Below, piece by piece: positions 18,236 through 27,696 of a DNA stretch of 37,486 bases. The DNA comes from Duncaniella sp. (lineage in GTDB: Bacteria; Bacteroidota; Bacteroidia; Bacteroidales; Muribaculaceae). The notes under the pieces were generated by a model. It saw only the letters and a list, made by a program, of their open reading frames with translations. It had not been told where the DNA came from and ran no database searches. The stretch spans positions 1,492,238 through 1,529,723 of the forward strand of contig JAMPEV010000001.1 in NCBI GenBank assembly GCA_023664955.1, read 5' to 3'. How positions within the stretch are numbered: position 1 is the stretch's first letter; every line of letters begins with the position of its first letter. Made by a program: the position numbers and the translations under genes.

Positions 18236-18308
18236 GGGTTATAAAAAGGGAGAGTGAATTTGATACGATTGCGTTGTGCTGTCGGCATGAGACGCTCCTT
18301 ATGTTATT

Positions 18309-19250
18309 ATGAAAGCGAAATTGTTAAAAACCGTGGTTGTGTTTTGCGGGTTATTATGCGGATTGCCTGCCATGGCACAGTTTGACTTTATGAGGGCCAT
18401 GAGTGCTATTTCCAAAGTGGCTCAAGCTGTAACCATTTCCGATGCCCAAATGGCTGCTTATGTAGCAGAGTATGTAGCATATATGGACAAGCAGAACAAT
18501 GTTGCACCAGCTAACGACCCATATTCCATCCGTCTCGCCAAATTGACCTCCGGGCTTACGGATGTGGAGGGTATCCCGTTGAATTTCAAAGTCTACAAAA
18601 CAAAGGAAGCGAATGCATTTGCATGTGCAGACGGTAGTGTGAGGGTATTTTCATCATTGATGGATATAATGAGTGATGATGAACTTCTTGGCGTGATTGG
18701 ACATGAGATAGGACATGTCGCTCATCATGATTCCAAGAAAGGATTCAAGCAGGCATTGCTCTCCTCAGCTCTCCGGGATGGACTGGCTTCGAGTGGTGGA
18801 ACAGTCGCCGCCCTGACTGATTCACAGCTTGGCGACCTTGGTGAGGCTCTCGCAAGTGCTAACTATTCACAACAGCAAGAGAAAGATGCCGATGATTACG
18901 GATACGAATTCCTTCGGAGTCATGGTAAAAATCCGGCTTCTATGGCCATGGCTTTCAGAAGATTAAAGACACTCGAAGGAAGTAATGGAGGAAGTGGCGG
19001 ACCGATAAACCAACTCTTCTCAACCCATCCCGACCTTGATGATCGAATTTATAGGATGGAAAGTCGCGCCATTAAGGATGGCTACTCATTAAATCCTTCA
19101 TACACAACAAAGTCTACAACGAAATCCCTTGGATCGACCTCGAAGAATAGAACCATGACGACAAGGACCAAGACTTCATCCTCAACCCCGTCAAAGAAAC
19201 TTGACCACGCACCGCAAAATAGCAGAACAAGCCCGGAATGGACCTTCTAA
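18309..19250 (+). CDS. Secreted M48-family metalloprotease
   Basis: A 313-residue zinc peptidase of the M48 (BepA/LoiP-like) group, exported by a signal peptide (cut after MAQ, near residue 24). The zinc motif HEIGH is at 132-136, with the third ligand Glu191 in EKDADDYG. M48 proteins of this size act in envelope quality control, so a periplasmic site is likely. The last 60 or so residues are low-complexity, rich in Ser, Thr and Lys, with no recognised domain. No lipobox Cys is visible. It stands alone and converges on the Spy-like gene, sharing the terminator at 19316-19341. Confidence 0.92.
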   Translation: MKAKLLKTVVVFCGLLCGLPAMAQFDFMRAMSAISKVAQAVTISDAQMAAYVAEYVAYMDKQNNVAPANDPYSIRLAKLTSGLTDVEGIPLNFKVYKTKEANAFACADGSVRVFSSLMDIMSDDELLGVIGHEIGHVAHHDSKKGFKQALLSSALRDGLASSGGTVAALTDSQLGDLGEALASANYSQQQEKDADDYGYEFLRSHGKNPASMAMAFRRLKTLEGSNGGSGGPINQLFSTHPDLDDRIYRMESRAIKDGYSLNPSYTTKSTTKSLGSTSKNRTMTTRTKTSSSTPSKKLDHAPQNSRTSPEWTF

Positions 19251-19315
19251 TTTAGATACACTCTCATTTTTTAATTATCGGTAAAATCGTCATTTAGAAA
19301 CTTTCACAAAAAAAT

Positions 19316-19341
19316 ACCGACAGGCCATTAAGCCTGTCGGT
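19316..19341. terminator. Two-way terminator between protease and Spy-like genes
   Basis: ACCGACAGGC (19316-19325) pairs perfectly with GCCTGTCGGT (19332-19341) around CATTAA. AAAAAAAT precedes and GTTTTT follows, so each strand has a U tract. Confidence 0.88.
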
Positions 19342-19391
19342 GTTTTTAAGATATAGATGCTAATGAATTAAGATTGTATATCTTACATTTC

Positions 19392-19928
19392 TTAGTTATT
19401 GGCGGTGGCAGTAATGGGTTGAAGTTTCATTCCCTTACCGTCGCGGCGAGCGTGATTGCGTTTCCCATCCTTAGAGGGATGATCGCTTTTGAAATCTTTC
19501 CCTTGGTGACCAAAGCCCTTACCGGGGCGGCCGTTGGCGTTAATGTAGCTGTTTTCAAGGAACATCACATACTGTTCAGGGGTAAGAACACCCTTAAGTT
19601 CGTCAAGGTAGATCTTCATCACTTCGTTGCGGCGAGCGAATTGAGCAGAATCCATGCGTTGCTTTTCAGCCTTTTTATCCTTCTTCATTTTGGCACGAGC
19701 TGCTTGACGTTTTTCGCCGAGTTCCTTTACCTTTGCTTTTTGAGCATCGGTGAGGTTAAGTCCGTCGAAGGGGCAGGGGGCTTTTTTGTCCTTAGAGGGC
19801 TTGCACTGCTGAGTAGTCTGGCAAGATTTATCTGTACAGGTCTTATCCTTGTTAGGAGCCTGGGCAAAGCTGTTGGCTGATACGAGAGAAAGTGCGATAA
19901 CTGCTAATCCTAAGAATTTCTTTTTCAT
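19392..19928 (-). CDS. Secreted Spy/CpxP-like protein (DUF4890-type)
   Basis: A 178-residue basic protein with a signal peptide (MKKKFLGLAVIALSLVSANSFA). The mature part has two LTxxQ-like motifs spaced as in Spy and CpxP chaperones: LTDAQ at 59-63 and LTPEQ at 115-119, with a charged helix (KRQAARAKMKKDKKAEKQ) between them. Four cysteines (31, 36, 42, 52) precede the helical part. The tail is rich in Gly, Lys and His. I judge it a periplasmic stress chaperone or metal-handling protein; DUF4890 is a match from memory. Its leader is about 138 bases, with a -7 box at 20072-20079 and a tandem repeat. Confidence 0.78.
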   Translation of the reverse strand: MKKKFLGLAVIALSLVSANSFAQAPNKDKTCTDKSCQTTQQCKPSKDKKAPCPFDGLNLTDAQKAKVKELGEKRQAARAKMKKDKKAEKQRMDSAQFARRNEVMKIYLDELKGVLTPEQYVMFLENSYINANGRPGKGFGHQGKDFKSDHPSKDGKRNHARRDGKGMKLQPITATANN

Positions 19929-19938
19929 AATTTTCCTA

Positions 19939-19966
19939 TTGGTTATATTGTTTTGGTTATATTGTT
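19939..19966 (-). repeat. Tandem 14-bp repeat in the leader of the Spy-like gene
   Basis: TTGGTTATATTGTT occurs twice back to back (19939-19952, 19953-19966), ending 11 bases before the start codon at 19928. On the coding strand it reads AACAATATAACCAA twice, so a translation regulator or a regulatory RNA could bind it, but nothing shows that. Confidence 0.85.
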
Positions 19967-20071
19967 TGTTATTTTGTTTCGTCTGTTATTATGACCACAG
20001 GAGAAGTGAAAAGTTTAGGATAAACAGTTGATTTAACCGTTATTTAACTAATTGACAGTTATAATCTTAAA

Positions 20072-20079
20072 CAAAATTA
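20072..20079 (-). promoter_or_regulatory. -7 box of the Spy-like gene
   Basis: The minus strand reads TAATTTTG (TAnnTTTG). Initiation near 20066 gives a leader of about 138 bases. No TTTG at the -33 distance. Confidence 0.4.
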
Positions 20080-20115
20080 AAAATGCACGGTGCCGATTAA
20101 ACCTTTGATGAAAAT

Positions 20116-21135
20116 TTAAATCGCTGCCAATAGTGCCTCAATATCAGCCTTAGTGGTAGCCCAGTCGGTGACAAATCTCACGGGAGTTTCAACAGGGAGC
20201 ATTGGTCCCCATACCTCGAAGGATGCCACCTTCTTTAGCTCATTGATTTTTTCATTGGGGAGAATGAAGAATTGCTGGTTGGTGGGGGAATCAATATACA
20301 ATTTATAACCCTTTGCCTTAAATCCATCCTTCATCATCATCGCAAGATGGACAGCATGACGACCAATCCGTTCGTATAACGCCTCAGTGAATAGGGCAAT
20401 ATACTGCACGCCCAAAAGCCGACCCTTGGCAAGGGTGGCCCCATGTTGTTTCACAAATGGAACAAAATGGGGGAGCAGTTTCGGATGGCGTGTCACCACT
20501 GCCTCACCGAAAAGCGCACCGCATTTCGTGCCGCCGATGTAGAAAATGTCGCATAGAGAAGCGATATCGCAAAGCGAGAGCTCTCCGGCAGCTAATCCGT
20601 AGGCTAACCGGGCACCGTCGATATAAAGAGGTATCTTAGCCTCTGCGCATACATTATATATATCTTCAAGTTCCTTTCGTGAGTAGATAGTGCCAAGTTC
20701 TGTGGGGTAGGATATGTAAACCATACCCGGTGCTACCATGTGCTCGTATGTTTCATCGCTGTAGAAGGTATCGATGTAATCCTTAAGATCCTTAGCATCA
20801 AGTTTGCCTTCATGGCTTGGAAGAGTTAGCACTTTATGCCCGGTAGCCTCAATGGCCCCGGCCTCATGGACGTTGATATGGGCTGTCTCAGTTGCTACTA
20901 CCCCCTCATGGTGGTCGAGAAGTCGGTCGATAACCACTGCGTTGGTCTGAGTTCCCCCTTCAAGGAGCGTCACGGCGCCATCCTTAATTCCACAAGCGTC
21001 AAGAATCATCTTTTTTGCCTGAGCGGTAAACGGATCATTACCGTAACCCACTGTGTGAAGCTCATTTGTCTCTACGAGCTTAGCGAGGACCTCCGGGTGG
21101 GCCCCGACCATATAGTCGCTGTCAAAGTATATCAT
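20116..21135 (-). CDS. Low-specificity L-threonine aldolase (PLP)
   Basis: A 339-residue fold-type I PLP enzyme that cleaves L-threonine or L-allo-threonine to glycine and acetaldehyde. It matches the beta-eliminating lyase/threonine aldolase family: N-terminal FDSDYMVGAHPEVL, LEGGTQTN near residue 58 (PLP phosphate), the cofactor Asp in LYIDGARL, and the Schiff-base Lys204 in the IGGTKCG motif. Length is normal. The start (21135) lies about 36 bases behind a -7 box at 21178-21185. It is divergent from purB, so both promoters share the 142-base gap. The C-terminus is standard. Confidence 0.92.
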   Translation of the reverse strand: MIYFDSDYMVGAHPEVLAKLVETNELHTVGYGNDPFTAQAKKMILDACGIKDGAVTLLEGGTQTNAVVIDRLLDHHEGVVATETAHINVHEAGAIEATGHKVLTLPSHEGKLDAKDLKDYIDTFYSDETYEHMVAPGMVYISYPTELGTIYSRKELEDIYNVCAEAKIPLYIDGARLAYGLAAGELSLCDIASLCDIFYIGGTKCGALFGEAVVTRHPKLLPHFVPFVKQHGATLAKGRLLGVQYIALFTEALYERIGRHAVHLAMMMKDGFKAKGYKLYIDSPTNQQFFILPNEKINELKKVASFEVWGPMLPVETPVRFVTDWATTKADIEALLAAI

Positions 21136-21177
21136 ATGTTGAATGTGAGAAATGATTGATTCATAACAAACTTGTCA

Positions 21178-21185
21178 CAAAGGTA
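21178..21185 (-). promoter_or_regulatory. -7 box of the threonine aldolase gene
   Basis: The minus strand reads TACCTTTG, a full TAnnTTTG match; start near 21172, leader about 36 bases. No -33 TTTG. Confidence 0.5.
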
Positions 21186-21227
21186 ATAAATATATTGAAT
21201 AGGATAGGTGAAATGAGTGTTTTTTTG

Positions 21228-21235
21228 TACTTTTG
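21228..21235 (+). promoter_or_regulatory. -7 box of purB
   Basis: TACTTTTG matches TAnnTTTG; start near 21241, leader about 37 bases to the ATG at 21278. This excludes the in-frame TTG at 21233, which lies inside the box. Confidence 0.55.
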
Positions 21236-21277
21236 CAGAAAGGAAATAAAACTGCAAGTAAAAAATATTTGACATAC

Positions 21278-22621
21278 ATGAAACTGACTGAACTAACAGC
21301 AATATCGCCGGTTGATGGCCGCTATCGTAACAAATGTGAGAAGCTTGATGAGTATTTCTCAGAGTTTGCATTGATTCGCTATCGCGTAAAGGTAGAGATA
21401 GAGTATTTTATAGCCTTGTGCGAGCTGCCGCTTCCTGCATTGAAGGGTGTTGACAATGCAAAATTTGCCCAACTACGTGAGATATATGCTACCTTCACAG
21501 TTGATGATGCTTTGCGAATCAAGGAAATCGAAAGCGTCACCAACCATGATGTCAAAGCTGTGGAATATTTCCTCAAAGAACGCTTCGACATTCTTGGATT
21601 GGAGGCTTATAAAGAGTACATCCACTTCGGCCTCACATCCCAGGATATCAACAATACCTCAGTCCCTATGTCAATCGCCGACGCAATCAAGGAAGTTTAC
21701 CGCCCTCGACTGATGGAGCTGATAGAACATCTCGAGTCACGCGCCCAAGAATGGTATGACATACCGATGCTTGCGAAGACCCACGGTCAGCCCGCATCAC
21801 CTACTCGCCTTGGTAAAGAAATAAAGGTGTTCAGCTATCGCCTTCGTCAGCAGTTGCGAATGCTCGACGCAGTGACGATAAGTGGCAAATTCGGCGGCGC
21901 GACAGGTAATTTCAATGCCCATCTTTGTGCATACCCCGAAATTGACTGGCGTGAGTTTGGCGCTAAATTCTTGAAAGAAAAACTCGGCATAGAGCGCGAA
22001 GAGTTCACCACCCAGATATCTAATTACGATAATCTGGCAGCATTGTTTGAGACACTATCACGAATTAATAATGTGATTTTGGATCTCGACCGCGATATGT
22101 GGATGTACATCTCAATGGAATATTTCAAGCAGAAAATCAAAGCCGGCGAGGTTGGTTCATCGGCGATGCCACATAAGGTTAACCCAATCGACTTCGAGAA
22201 CTCGGAAGGTAATCTCGGAATTGCTAACGCCGTGTTCGGTCATCTTGCCACCAAACTGCCGGTGTCACGACTCCAACGCGACCTTACCGACTCTACAGTG
22301 CTTCGTAATATCGGAGTGCCCTTGGCCCACACACTCATAGCTATAGCGTCAACCTTGAAAGGGTTAAACAAACTGTTGCTTAATCGTGCGGCAATCGACG
22401 CCGACCTTGACAATACATGGAGTGTGGTGGCAGAGGCAATCCAGACAATTCTGCGTAGAGAAGGATATCCGAAGCCCTACGAAACACTTAAAGCGTTAAC
22501 CCGTACCAACACAGCCGTAACTGCTGAAAGTATAGCATCATTCATTGATACACTTGAAGTTAGCGATGCAGTGAAGGAAGATCTAAAGAAACTTACCCCT
22601 CACACCTACACAGGATATTAA
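21278..22621 (+). CDS. purB: Adenylosuccinate lyase
   Basis: A 447-residue fumarase/aspartase-superfamily enzyme. It splits SAICAR to AICAR and adenylosuccinate to AMP, releasing fumarate, in purine synthesis. The catalytic His169 lies in KTHGQPASPTRLG, and the flexible signature loop SSAMPHKVNP starts at Ser294 with the SSxMPxK motif intact. The start is set at 21278 (MKLTELTAISPVDGRY), where family homology begins and where the promoter allows it. It is followed after 31 bases by the microprotein gene and then dxs, so purine synthesis may be co-transcribed with isoprenoid and potassium genes. Confidence 0.97.
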   Translation: MKLTELTAISPVDGRYRNKCEKLDEYFSEFALIRYRVKVEIEYFIALCELPLPALKGVDNAKFAQLREIYATFTVDDALRIKEIESVTNHDVKAVEYFLKERFDILGLEAYKEYIHFGLTSQDINNTSVPMSIADAIKEVYRPRLMELIEHLESRAQEWYDIPMLAKTHGQPASPTRLGKEIKVFSYRLRQQLRMLDAVTISGKFGGATGNFNAHLCAYPEIDWREFGAKFLKEKLGIEREEFTTQISNYDNLAALFETLSRINNVILDLDRDMWMYISMEYFKQKIKAGEVGSSAMPHKVNPIDFENSEGNLGIANAVFGHLATKLPVSRLQRDLTDSTVLRNIGVPLAHTLIAIASTLKGLNKLLLNRAAIDADLDNTWSVVAEAIQTILRREGYPKPYETLKALTRTNTAVTAESIASFIDTLEVSDAVKEDLKKLTPHTYTGY

Positions 22622-22652
22622 TCCTAAGTGCCCCCACGTAACATAGAGAAGG

Positions 22653-22841
22653 ATGAATATCGAAACTCCAACGCTGATACGGTTTGTGTTCATGGGGCTG
22701 CTGTGGCTTGCCTTGTGCTACATCATGGTGGCATCGCAGCCGTTCACCCCGCGAGTCGCATTTATCCTTGTGGCATCTGCCATTATAGTGTGGGTGCCAC
22801 TCTATAAGAAGTATCTAAGGAATGGAAAACGAAAAGAATAG
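22653..22841 (+). CDS. Two-helix membrane microprotein
   Basis: A 62-residue protein with two hydrophobic segments (about 8-29 and 34-51), a short polar turn (SQPFTPR) and a basic tail ([11 protein letters not shown]), which should stay in the cytoplasm. No named family recognised. AGAAGG lies directly against the ATG. It overlaps dxs by 20 bases, so dxs translation is likely coupled to it. It is a real gene by position, coupling and typical small-protein topology, but the function is unknown. Confidence 0.72.
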   Translation: MNIETPTLIRFVFMGLLWLALCYIMVASQPFTPRVAFILVASAIIVWVPLYKKYLRNGKRKE

Positions 22842-24735
22842 TATCCTTGAAAGGATAAACACGCCGGACGATCTGCGCAAGCTCCCCTTGTCGCAGCTCC
22901 CGGAGGTGTGCGCAGAATTGCGGTCTTTTCTTATTAATAATCTCTCCAACCACCCGGGGCATTTTGCTTCGAGCATGGGAGCCGTGGAACTTACAGTGGC
23001 TCTTCATTATGTGTTTAATACCCCTTACGACCGCATAGTGTGGGACGTGGGGCATCAAGCTTACGGTCATAAAATCCTCACAGGACGAAGAGACAAATTC
23101 GAAACTAATCGTACTTTGGGAGGGCTGAGCGGTTTCCCTAATCCGAAGGAGAGTCCCTATGATACGTTTGTGGCGGGACATGCGTCCAACTCCATTTCTG
23201 CGGCGCTTGGAATGGCAGTAGCGACCTCACTTCAGAAGGAAGAGCCTCCACGTCACGTTGTGGCGGTGATTGGCGACGCATCCATAGGTGGCGGATTAGC
23301 ATTTGAAGGTCTGAATAATGCAGCCAACTCCAATTCCAACCTGCTCATTATCCTTAATGATAATGATATGTCAATCGATAATAACGTTGGATCACTTAAT
23401 TCCTATCTCGCCCATCTCACTGCATCAAAGACTTATAACAACCTTAGATATAAACTTTCGAGATTCCTCCGTCGTCATCAACTTGTCAGTGACAAAGGCA
23501 AAGGGATGATAACCCGGTTCAACAATAGCCTGAAATCACTGCTGACACGCCAGCAAAACATATTTGAGGGATTGAATATAAGGTATTTCGGACCCTTTGA
23601 CGGCCATGATATTAATACGGTTGTGACAGTGTTAAAGGATATTAAGGACTTGACAGGACCGCGTATACTTCACCTTCGTACAGTAAAGGGAAAAGGATTT
23701 GCACCTGCAGAACTTGACCCTGCATCGTGGCATGCTCCCGGAAAGTTTAATCCATTGACTGGCGAGAAGATTCGCGAGACTGGTAATAAGCCTCCGAAGT
23801 ACCAGGATGTGTTTGGCGAAACACTTTTGGAGCTTTCCAAGCGTAATGACCGTATAGTGGGAATAACCGCAGCAATGGCATCGGGGACATCAATGAACAA
23901 GCTTCAGGCAGAATTTCCTAACCGCACGTTTGATGTGGGAATATCTGAGGGACATGCCGTTACATTTGCCGGAGGACTTGCAAAGGATGGGATGAAGCCT
24001 TTTGTGGCAATTTATTCCTCATTCTTGCAGCGAGCTTACGACCATATAATTCACGATGTTTCAATCGAAGGATTGCCGGTGGTGTTTTGCATTGATCGCG
24101 CAGGACTTGTGGGTGAGGATGGCGCGACCCATCATGGGGTATTTGACCTTTGCTATCTTCGTTCAATCCCCGGAATGACTGTGGCATCACCACGAAACCA
24201 AGACTATCTGAGAGACTTGATGTTGACTGCATCAGCCTACGATGCACCGTTTGCTATTCGTTATCCCCGCGGACGCGGTGAAAATGTAGCGGAAAAACCG
24301 ATGGTGTCATTGAAAGTCGGAGTAGGGGAGAAGGTGCGAGAAGGAGGCGACCTTGTGATCCTAAGCATCGGCCCTGTTGCATCGGATGTAGAGCGAGCTA
24401 TCAATCGCGCGGAAAAAGATTTCGGAGTGAAAGTGGCACACTACGATATGATATTCCTAAAGCCGCTTGACCAAAACATACTTGAGGAAGTGGCGGCAAA
24501 GAATGTCCCGGTAATCACGGTGGAGGATGGGACAGTAGAAGGAGGTCTTGGTTCGGCAGTGCTCGAATGGATGTCGGATCACAATCATTTCGTGTCAGTG
24601 ACACGTAAAGGGGTGCCTGACAGATTTATTCCTCAGGGCTCACCGGCTGAGCTACACCATTTATGTGGCTATGACGAAGATGGCATTTATGATACCATAA
24701 AGAAAATATGTAGAATAAACACACTGACTGAATGA
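22822..24735 (+). CDS. dxs: 1-deoxy-D-xylulose-5-phosphate synthase
   Basis: A 637-residue thiamine-diphosphate enzyme that joins pyruvate and glyceraldehyde 3-phosphate, the first step of the MEP isoprenoid pathway. The TPP-binding motif starts at residue 151 as GDA (usually GDG) and ends NDN at 179-181, with normal spacing. The pyrimidine-domain motif [14 protein letters not shown] is present. [13 protein letters not shown] and a standard C-terminal transketolase domain are also visible. The start overlaps the microprotein gene; the stop overlaps the trkA start (ATGA). The GDA form is small and the conserved Asp is kept, so the enzyme should work. Confidence 0.97.
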   Translation: MENEKNSILERINTPDDLRKLPLSQLPEVCAELRSFLINNLSNHPGHFASSMGAVELTVALHYVFNTPYDRIVWDVGHQAYGHKILTGRRDKFETNRTLGGLSGFPNPKESPYDTFVAGHASNSISAALGMAVATSLQKEEPPRHVVAVIGDASIGGGLAFEGLNNAANSNSNLLIILNDNDMSIDNNVGSLNSYLAHLTASKTYNNLRYKLSRFLRRHQLVSDKGKGMITRFNNSLKSLLTRQQNIFEGLNIRYFGPFDGHDINTVVTVLKDIKDLTGPRILHLRTVKGKGFAPAELDPASWHAPGKFNPLTGEKIRETGNKPPKYQDVFGETLLELSKRNDRIVGITAAMASGTSMNKLQAEFPNRTFDVGISEGHAVTFAGGLAKDGMKPFVAIYSSFLQRAYDHIIHDVSIEGLPVVFCIDRAGLVGEDGATHHGVFDLCYLRSIPGMTVASPRNQDYLRDLMLTASAYDAPFAIRYPRGRGENVAEKPMVSLKVGVGEKVREGGDLVILSIGPVASDVERAINRAEKDFGVKVAHYDMIFLKPLDQNILEEVAAKNVPVITVEDGTVEGGLGSAVLEWMSDHNHFVSVTRKGVPDRFIPQGSPAELHHLCGYDEDGIYDTIKKICRINTLTE

Positions 24736-26066
24736 AGATTATAATTGCTGGTACCGGAGAGGTGGGTACTCATTTGGCGAAATTGCTTTCACGAGAGGAG
24801 CAGGATATCACTGTGGTTGGCAACAACAGTGAAAAGCTCGCCATGCTTGATGCAAATTATAACCTGTTGACGTGCCAGGGATCTACCACTTCATTTAAAG
24901 CATTGAAGCTGGCAGGTGTGGAAGGTTGTGACCTATTCATAGCGGTCACACCTTACGAGACTAAAAATGTGGTGTCATGCTCGATAGCGAAAAGTCTCGG
25001 CGCATCAAAAACTGTGGCAAGAATCGATAACTACGAGTATAAGGACCCTGAAAACCGTGAATTCTTCGCCAATATAGGAGTGGACGATTTGATTTATCCG
25101 GAATATCTTGCTGCCCTCGAGATTATCCAGGCTTTGCGGCATAACTGGGTGCGCCATTGGTTTGAGCTGCATGATGGGGAGCTTATCCTTGTGGGCGTAA
25201 AATTGCGTGACCAGGCTCCTTTGGTGGGAATTCAGCTGAAGGAACTTGGGATGAAAGAGCATAATTTCCACGTTGCGGCCATCAAACGAAATCATGAGAC
25301 AATCATCCCTCGCGGTGACGACCGCTTGGAACTCAACGATATAGTATATTTCATGACCACCCGCGACCATGTCGATACCCTTATACCTCTATGTGGGAAG
25401 ACTAAGCGATCCATCCGTAACATCCTGATTATGGGTGGTAGCAGGATTGCTATCAGATTGTGTGCAATGGTGGGTGATGAGTTCAATATCAAGATTATGG
25501 ATGTGGATCGTGAGCATTGTCTGTTGCTGTCAGAGCGATGTCCGAACGCAAAGATAATTAATGCCGATGCCCGTGACACTGACTCCCTTCGCGATGCCGG
25601 CATAATGGACATGGACGCTTTCATAGCTCTTGCCGACAGTAGTGAGTCGAATATTCTCACGTGCCTGACCGCCAAGGAATTTGGTGTGGTTAAGACTGTT
25701 GCGGAAGTAGAGAACTTACAGTTTATTTCGGAAGCTGAGGGCCTGAACATAGGCACAGTGATTAATAAGAAACTGCTTGCGTCATCTCGTATATTTCAAA
25801 TGTTGCTTGACCGCGATACATCTACTTCAAAGTGTATGGCACTGGCAGATGCGGAAGTGGCCGAAATAGTGGCTAAACCGGGTTCAAAAATTACTCGTTC
25901 GGCTGTAAAGGATATGCGCCTATCAAGGGATATGACTATTGCCGGACTTATCCGGGACGGGAAAGGATACCTCGTGTCGGGAAACACGGTTATAGAACCG
26001 GGCGACCGAGTGGTGGTGTTCACCCTTAACAGCGTGATTCATAAGGTGGAAAAACTATTTTCATAA
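24732..26066 (+). CDS. trkA: TrkA, NAD(H)-binding regulator of potassium uptake
   Basis: A 444-residue cytoplasmic protein with two RCK (TrkA-N/TrkA-C) units. The first begins [16 protein letters not shown] with an intact GxGxxG at residues 7-12. The second starts near residue 233 with [14 protein letters not shown], which lacks the standard GxGxxG, so one of the two nucleotide sites may be weak. TrkA-C domains follow each unit, ending [18 protein letters not shown]. It binds TrkH and gates it in response to NAD(H) or ATP in known systems. The gene starts on the dxs stop codon and is followed after 12 bases by trkH. Confidence 0.95.
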   Translation: MKIIIAGTGEVGTHLAKLLSREEQDITVVGNNSEKLAMLDANYNLLTCQGSTTSFKALKLAGVEGCDLFIAVTPYETKNVVSCSIAKSLGASKTVARIDNYEYKDPENREFFANIGVDDLIYPEYLAALEIIQALRHNWVRHWFELHDGELILVGVKLRDQAPLVGIQLKELGMKEHNFHVAAIKRNHETIIPRGDDRLELNDIVYFMTTRDHVDTLIPLCGKTKRSIRNILIMGGSRIAIRLCAMVGDEFNIKIMDVDREHCLLLSERCPNAKIINADARDTDSLRDAGIMDMDAFIALADSSESNILTCLTAKEFGVVKTVAEVENLQFISEAEGLNIGTVINKKLLASSRIFQMLLDRDTSTSKCMALADAEVAEIVAKPGSKITRSAVKDMRLSRDMTIAGLIRDGKGYLVSGNTVIEPGDRVVVFTLNSVIHKVEKLFS

Positions 26067-26078
26067 TCATAGAAAGGT

Positions 26079-27563
26079 ATGGCACGATTTAGGGATTACA
26101 CTCCAAACATAAATCTGCCGGTGTTGCTGCGCATCATCGGTCTACTTCTTGCTATCGAAGGAGCGTTCTTGATAGTGCCGCTTGCCACGTGCCTGATATA
26201 TGGTGAGAGGGATTGGTTGTGGTTCTTGGTTACCATGGCAGCCACAGTAATAATAGGAGGACTGATGGCATCTTGTATTCACCCTACATCGTCAAATATG
26301 AGGAAACGAGAGGGCTTTCTTCTTACCGCAATGGTGTGGATTTTCTTCTCATTGTTTGGTATGTTGCCTTTCATGTTGATGGAACGAGAGCCGATGTCGA
26401 TATCCGACGCGTTCTTTGAAGCAATGTCGGGCTTCACCACTACCGGAGCAACCGTGATGACCTCGATTAACCATTTGAGTCACGGGATGATAATATGGCG
26501 ATGCCTGATGCAATGGATTGGGGGAATGGGAATTATAATCTTCACACTCGCCGTCATACCAATGTTGAATCATTCGGGGGGGATGCAGATGTTCAATGCC
26601 GAGGTGACAGGAATCACCCATGATAAATTACGGCCGCGTATCTCCCAGACTGCTAAAGGGCTGTGGATGATTTATATTACTCTTACAATTGTGCTATTCG
26701 TGTTGTTGGTAGCTGGTCCGATGGATCCGTTTGATGCCCTTTGCCATGCGTTTAGCACTATGTCTACTGGTGGTTTTTCCACTGTTGATGCAAGCCTTTC
26801 GGAGTGGGATTCGGTTTACATTGAAATTATTGTGACCGTTTTCATGTTCATTGGAGGAACGAGTTTTACGTTGATATTCAGGGCTGCTCATGGCGACTTC
26901 CGGCCGATATGGAAGAATGATGTGTTCCGTACATACTTAGGGGTTATTTTTGTGATGTACATTCTATTTGTCATAGCGATAGTATATCACGGACAGGCCA
27001 CGTCGATTAAGGCAGTGACTCTGGATCCGATTTTCCAAATAGTATCAACTATCACTTCCACGGGTTATGAGGCTTCTAATTTGGTAAACTGGGGTACTTT
27101 TGTGTTGTCGTTGATATTTGCATTAATGTTTTTCGGAGGATGTGCGGGTTCGACAAGTGGTGGTGCCAAGCTTGACCGAATGATATATCTGGTGAAAAAT
27201 TGCCGTAATGAGATAATCCGGACTATCCACCCCAATGATATATTGACAGTCAGGGTAAATGACCGAGTGATATCCCACGACACGGTATCGAAGGTTATGG
27301 CATTTTTGTGCCTCTATGTGATAATAATCCTTGCGGGAGGAGTGGCGTTGACTGCTCTTGGGGTGCCGTTGATAGATTCTTTTTTCAATGCCTTTTCATG
27401 TATAAGTAATACGGGATTGGGTGCCGGGGTGACCGGCTATGGCGGTTCGTATGACTTAGTCCCAGATTTAGGTAAGTGGATACTTGCAATGATTATGATG
27501 ACAGGACGTCTGGAAATATTCACTGTGCTTATTCTATTTATGCCATCATTTTGGCAGAAATAG
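26079..27563 (+). CDS. trkH: TrkH-family potassium uptake membrane subunit
   Basis: A 494-residue inner-membrane channel-like subunit of the Trk potassium system. It shows the four M1-P-M2 repeats with selectivity-filter glycines: FTTTGATV, STGGFSTVD, ITSTGYEAS and SNTGLGAG. Hydrophobic segments are regularly spaced over the whole length. It partners TrkA, encoded 12 bases upstream. Length and pore motifs are normal. The gap to the convergent ansA (27564-27696) has a weak terminator. Confidence 0.96.
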   Translation: MARFRDYTPNINLPVLLRIIGLLLAIEGAFLIVPLATCLIYGERDWLWFLVTMAATVIIGGLMASCIHPTSSNMRKREGFLLTAMVWIFFSLFGMLPFMLMEREPMSISDAFFEAMSGFTTTGATVMTSINHLSHGMIIWRCLMQWIGGMGIIIFTLAVIPMLNHSGGMQMFNAEVTGITHDKLRPRISQTAKGLWMIYITLTIVLFVLLVAGPMDPFDALCHAFSTMSTGGFSTVDASLSEWDSVYIEIIVTVFMFIGGTSFTLIFRAAHGDFRPIWKNDVFRTYLGVIFVMYILFVIAIVYHGQATSIKAVTLDPIFQIVSTITSTGYEASNLVNWGTFVLSLIFALMFFGGCAGSTSGGAKLDRMIYLVKNCRNEIIRTIHPNDILTVRVNDRVISHDTVSKVMAFLCLYVIIILAGGVALTALGVPLIDSFFNAFSCISNTGLGAGVTGYGGSYDLVPDLGKWILAMIMMTGRLEIFTVLILFMPSFWQK

Positions 27564-27610
27564 AATGCTTATTATAAGTAAGTGAGCAGATATGTTTCCC
27601 GAATTAACGC

Positions 27611-27674
27611 ATTTAGCGAGCTAAATAACTAAATGAAGGACAGCATAGATGCAAATGAGGACAAGCAGATGTCC
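27611..27674 (+). terminator. Weak terminator candidates after trkH
   Basis: Two short hairpins: ATTTAG-CGAG-CTAAAT (27611-27626) and GGACA-AGCAGA-TGTCC (27659-27674). The second is followed by CAAATTGTTTTTTG. The stems are only 6 and 5 bp, so this is tentative. Confidence 0.35.
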
Positions 27675-27696
27675 CAAATTGTTTTTTGAAGTTCAC

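Noticed and set aside
21233-21277. TTG start of purB with 15 extra residues
   Set aside because: The TTG lies within the -7 box, upstream of the expected transcript start.
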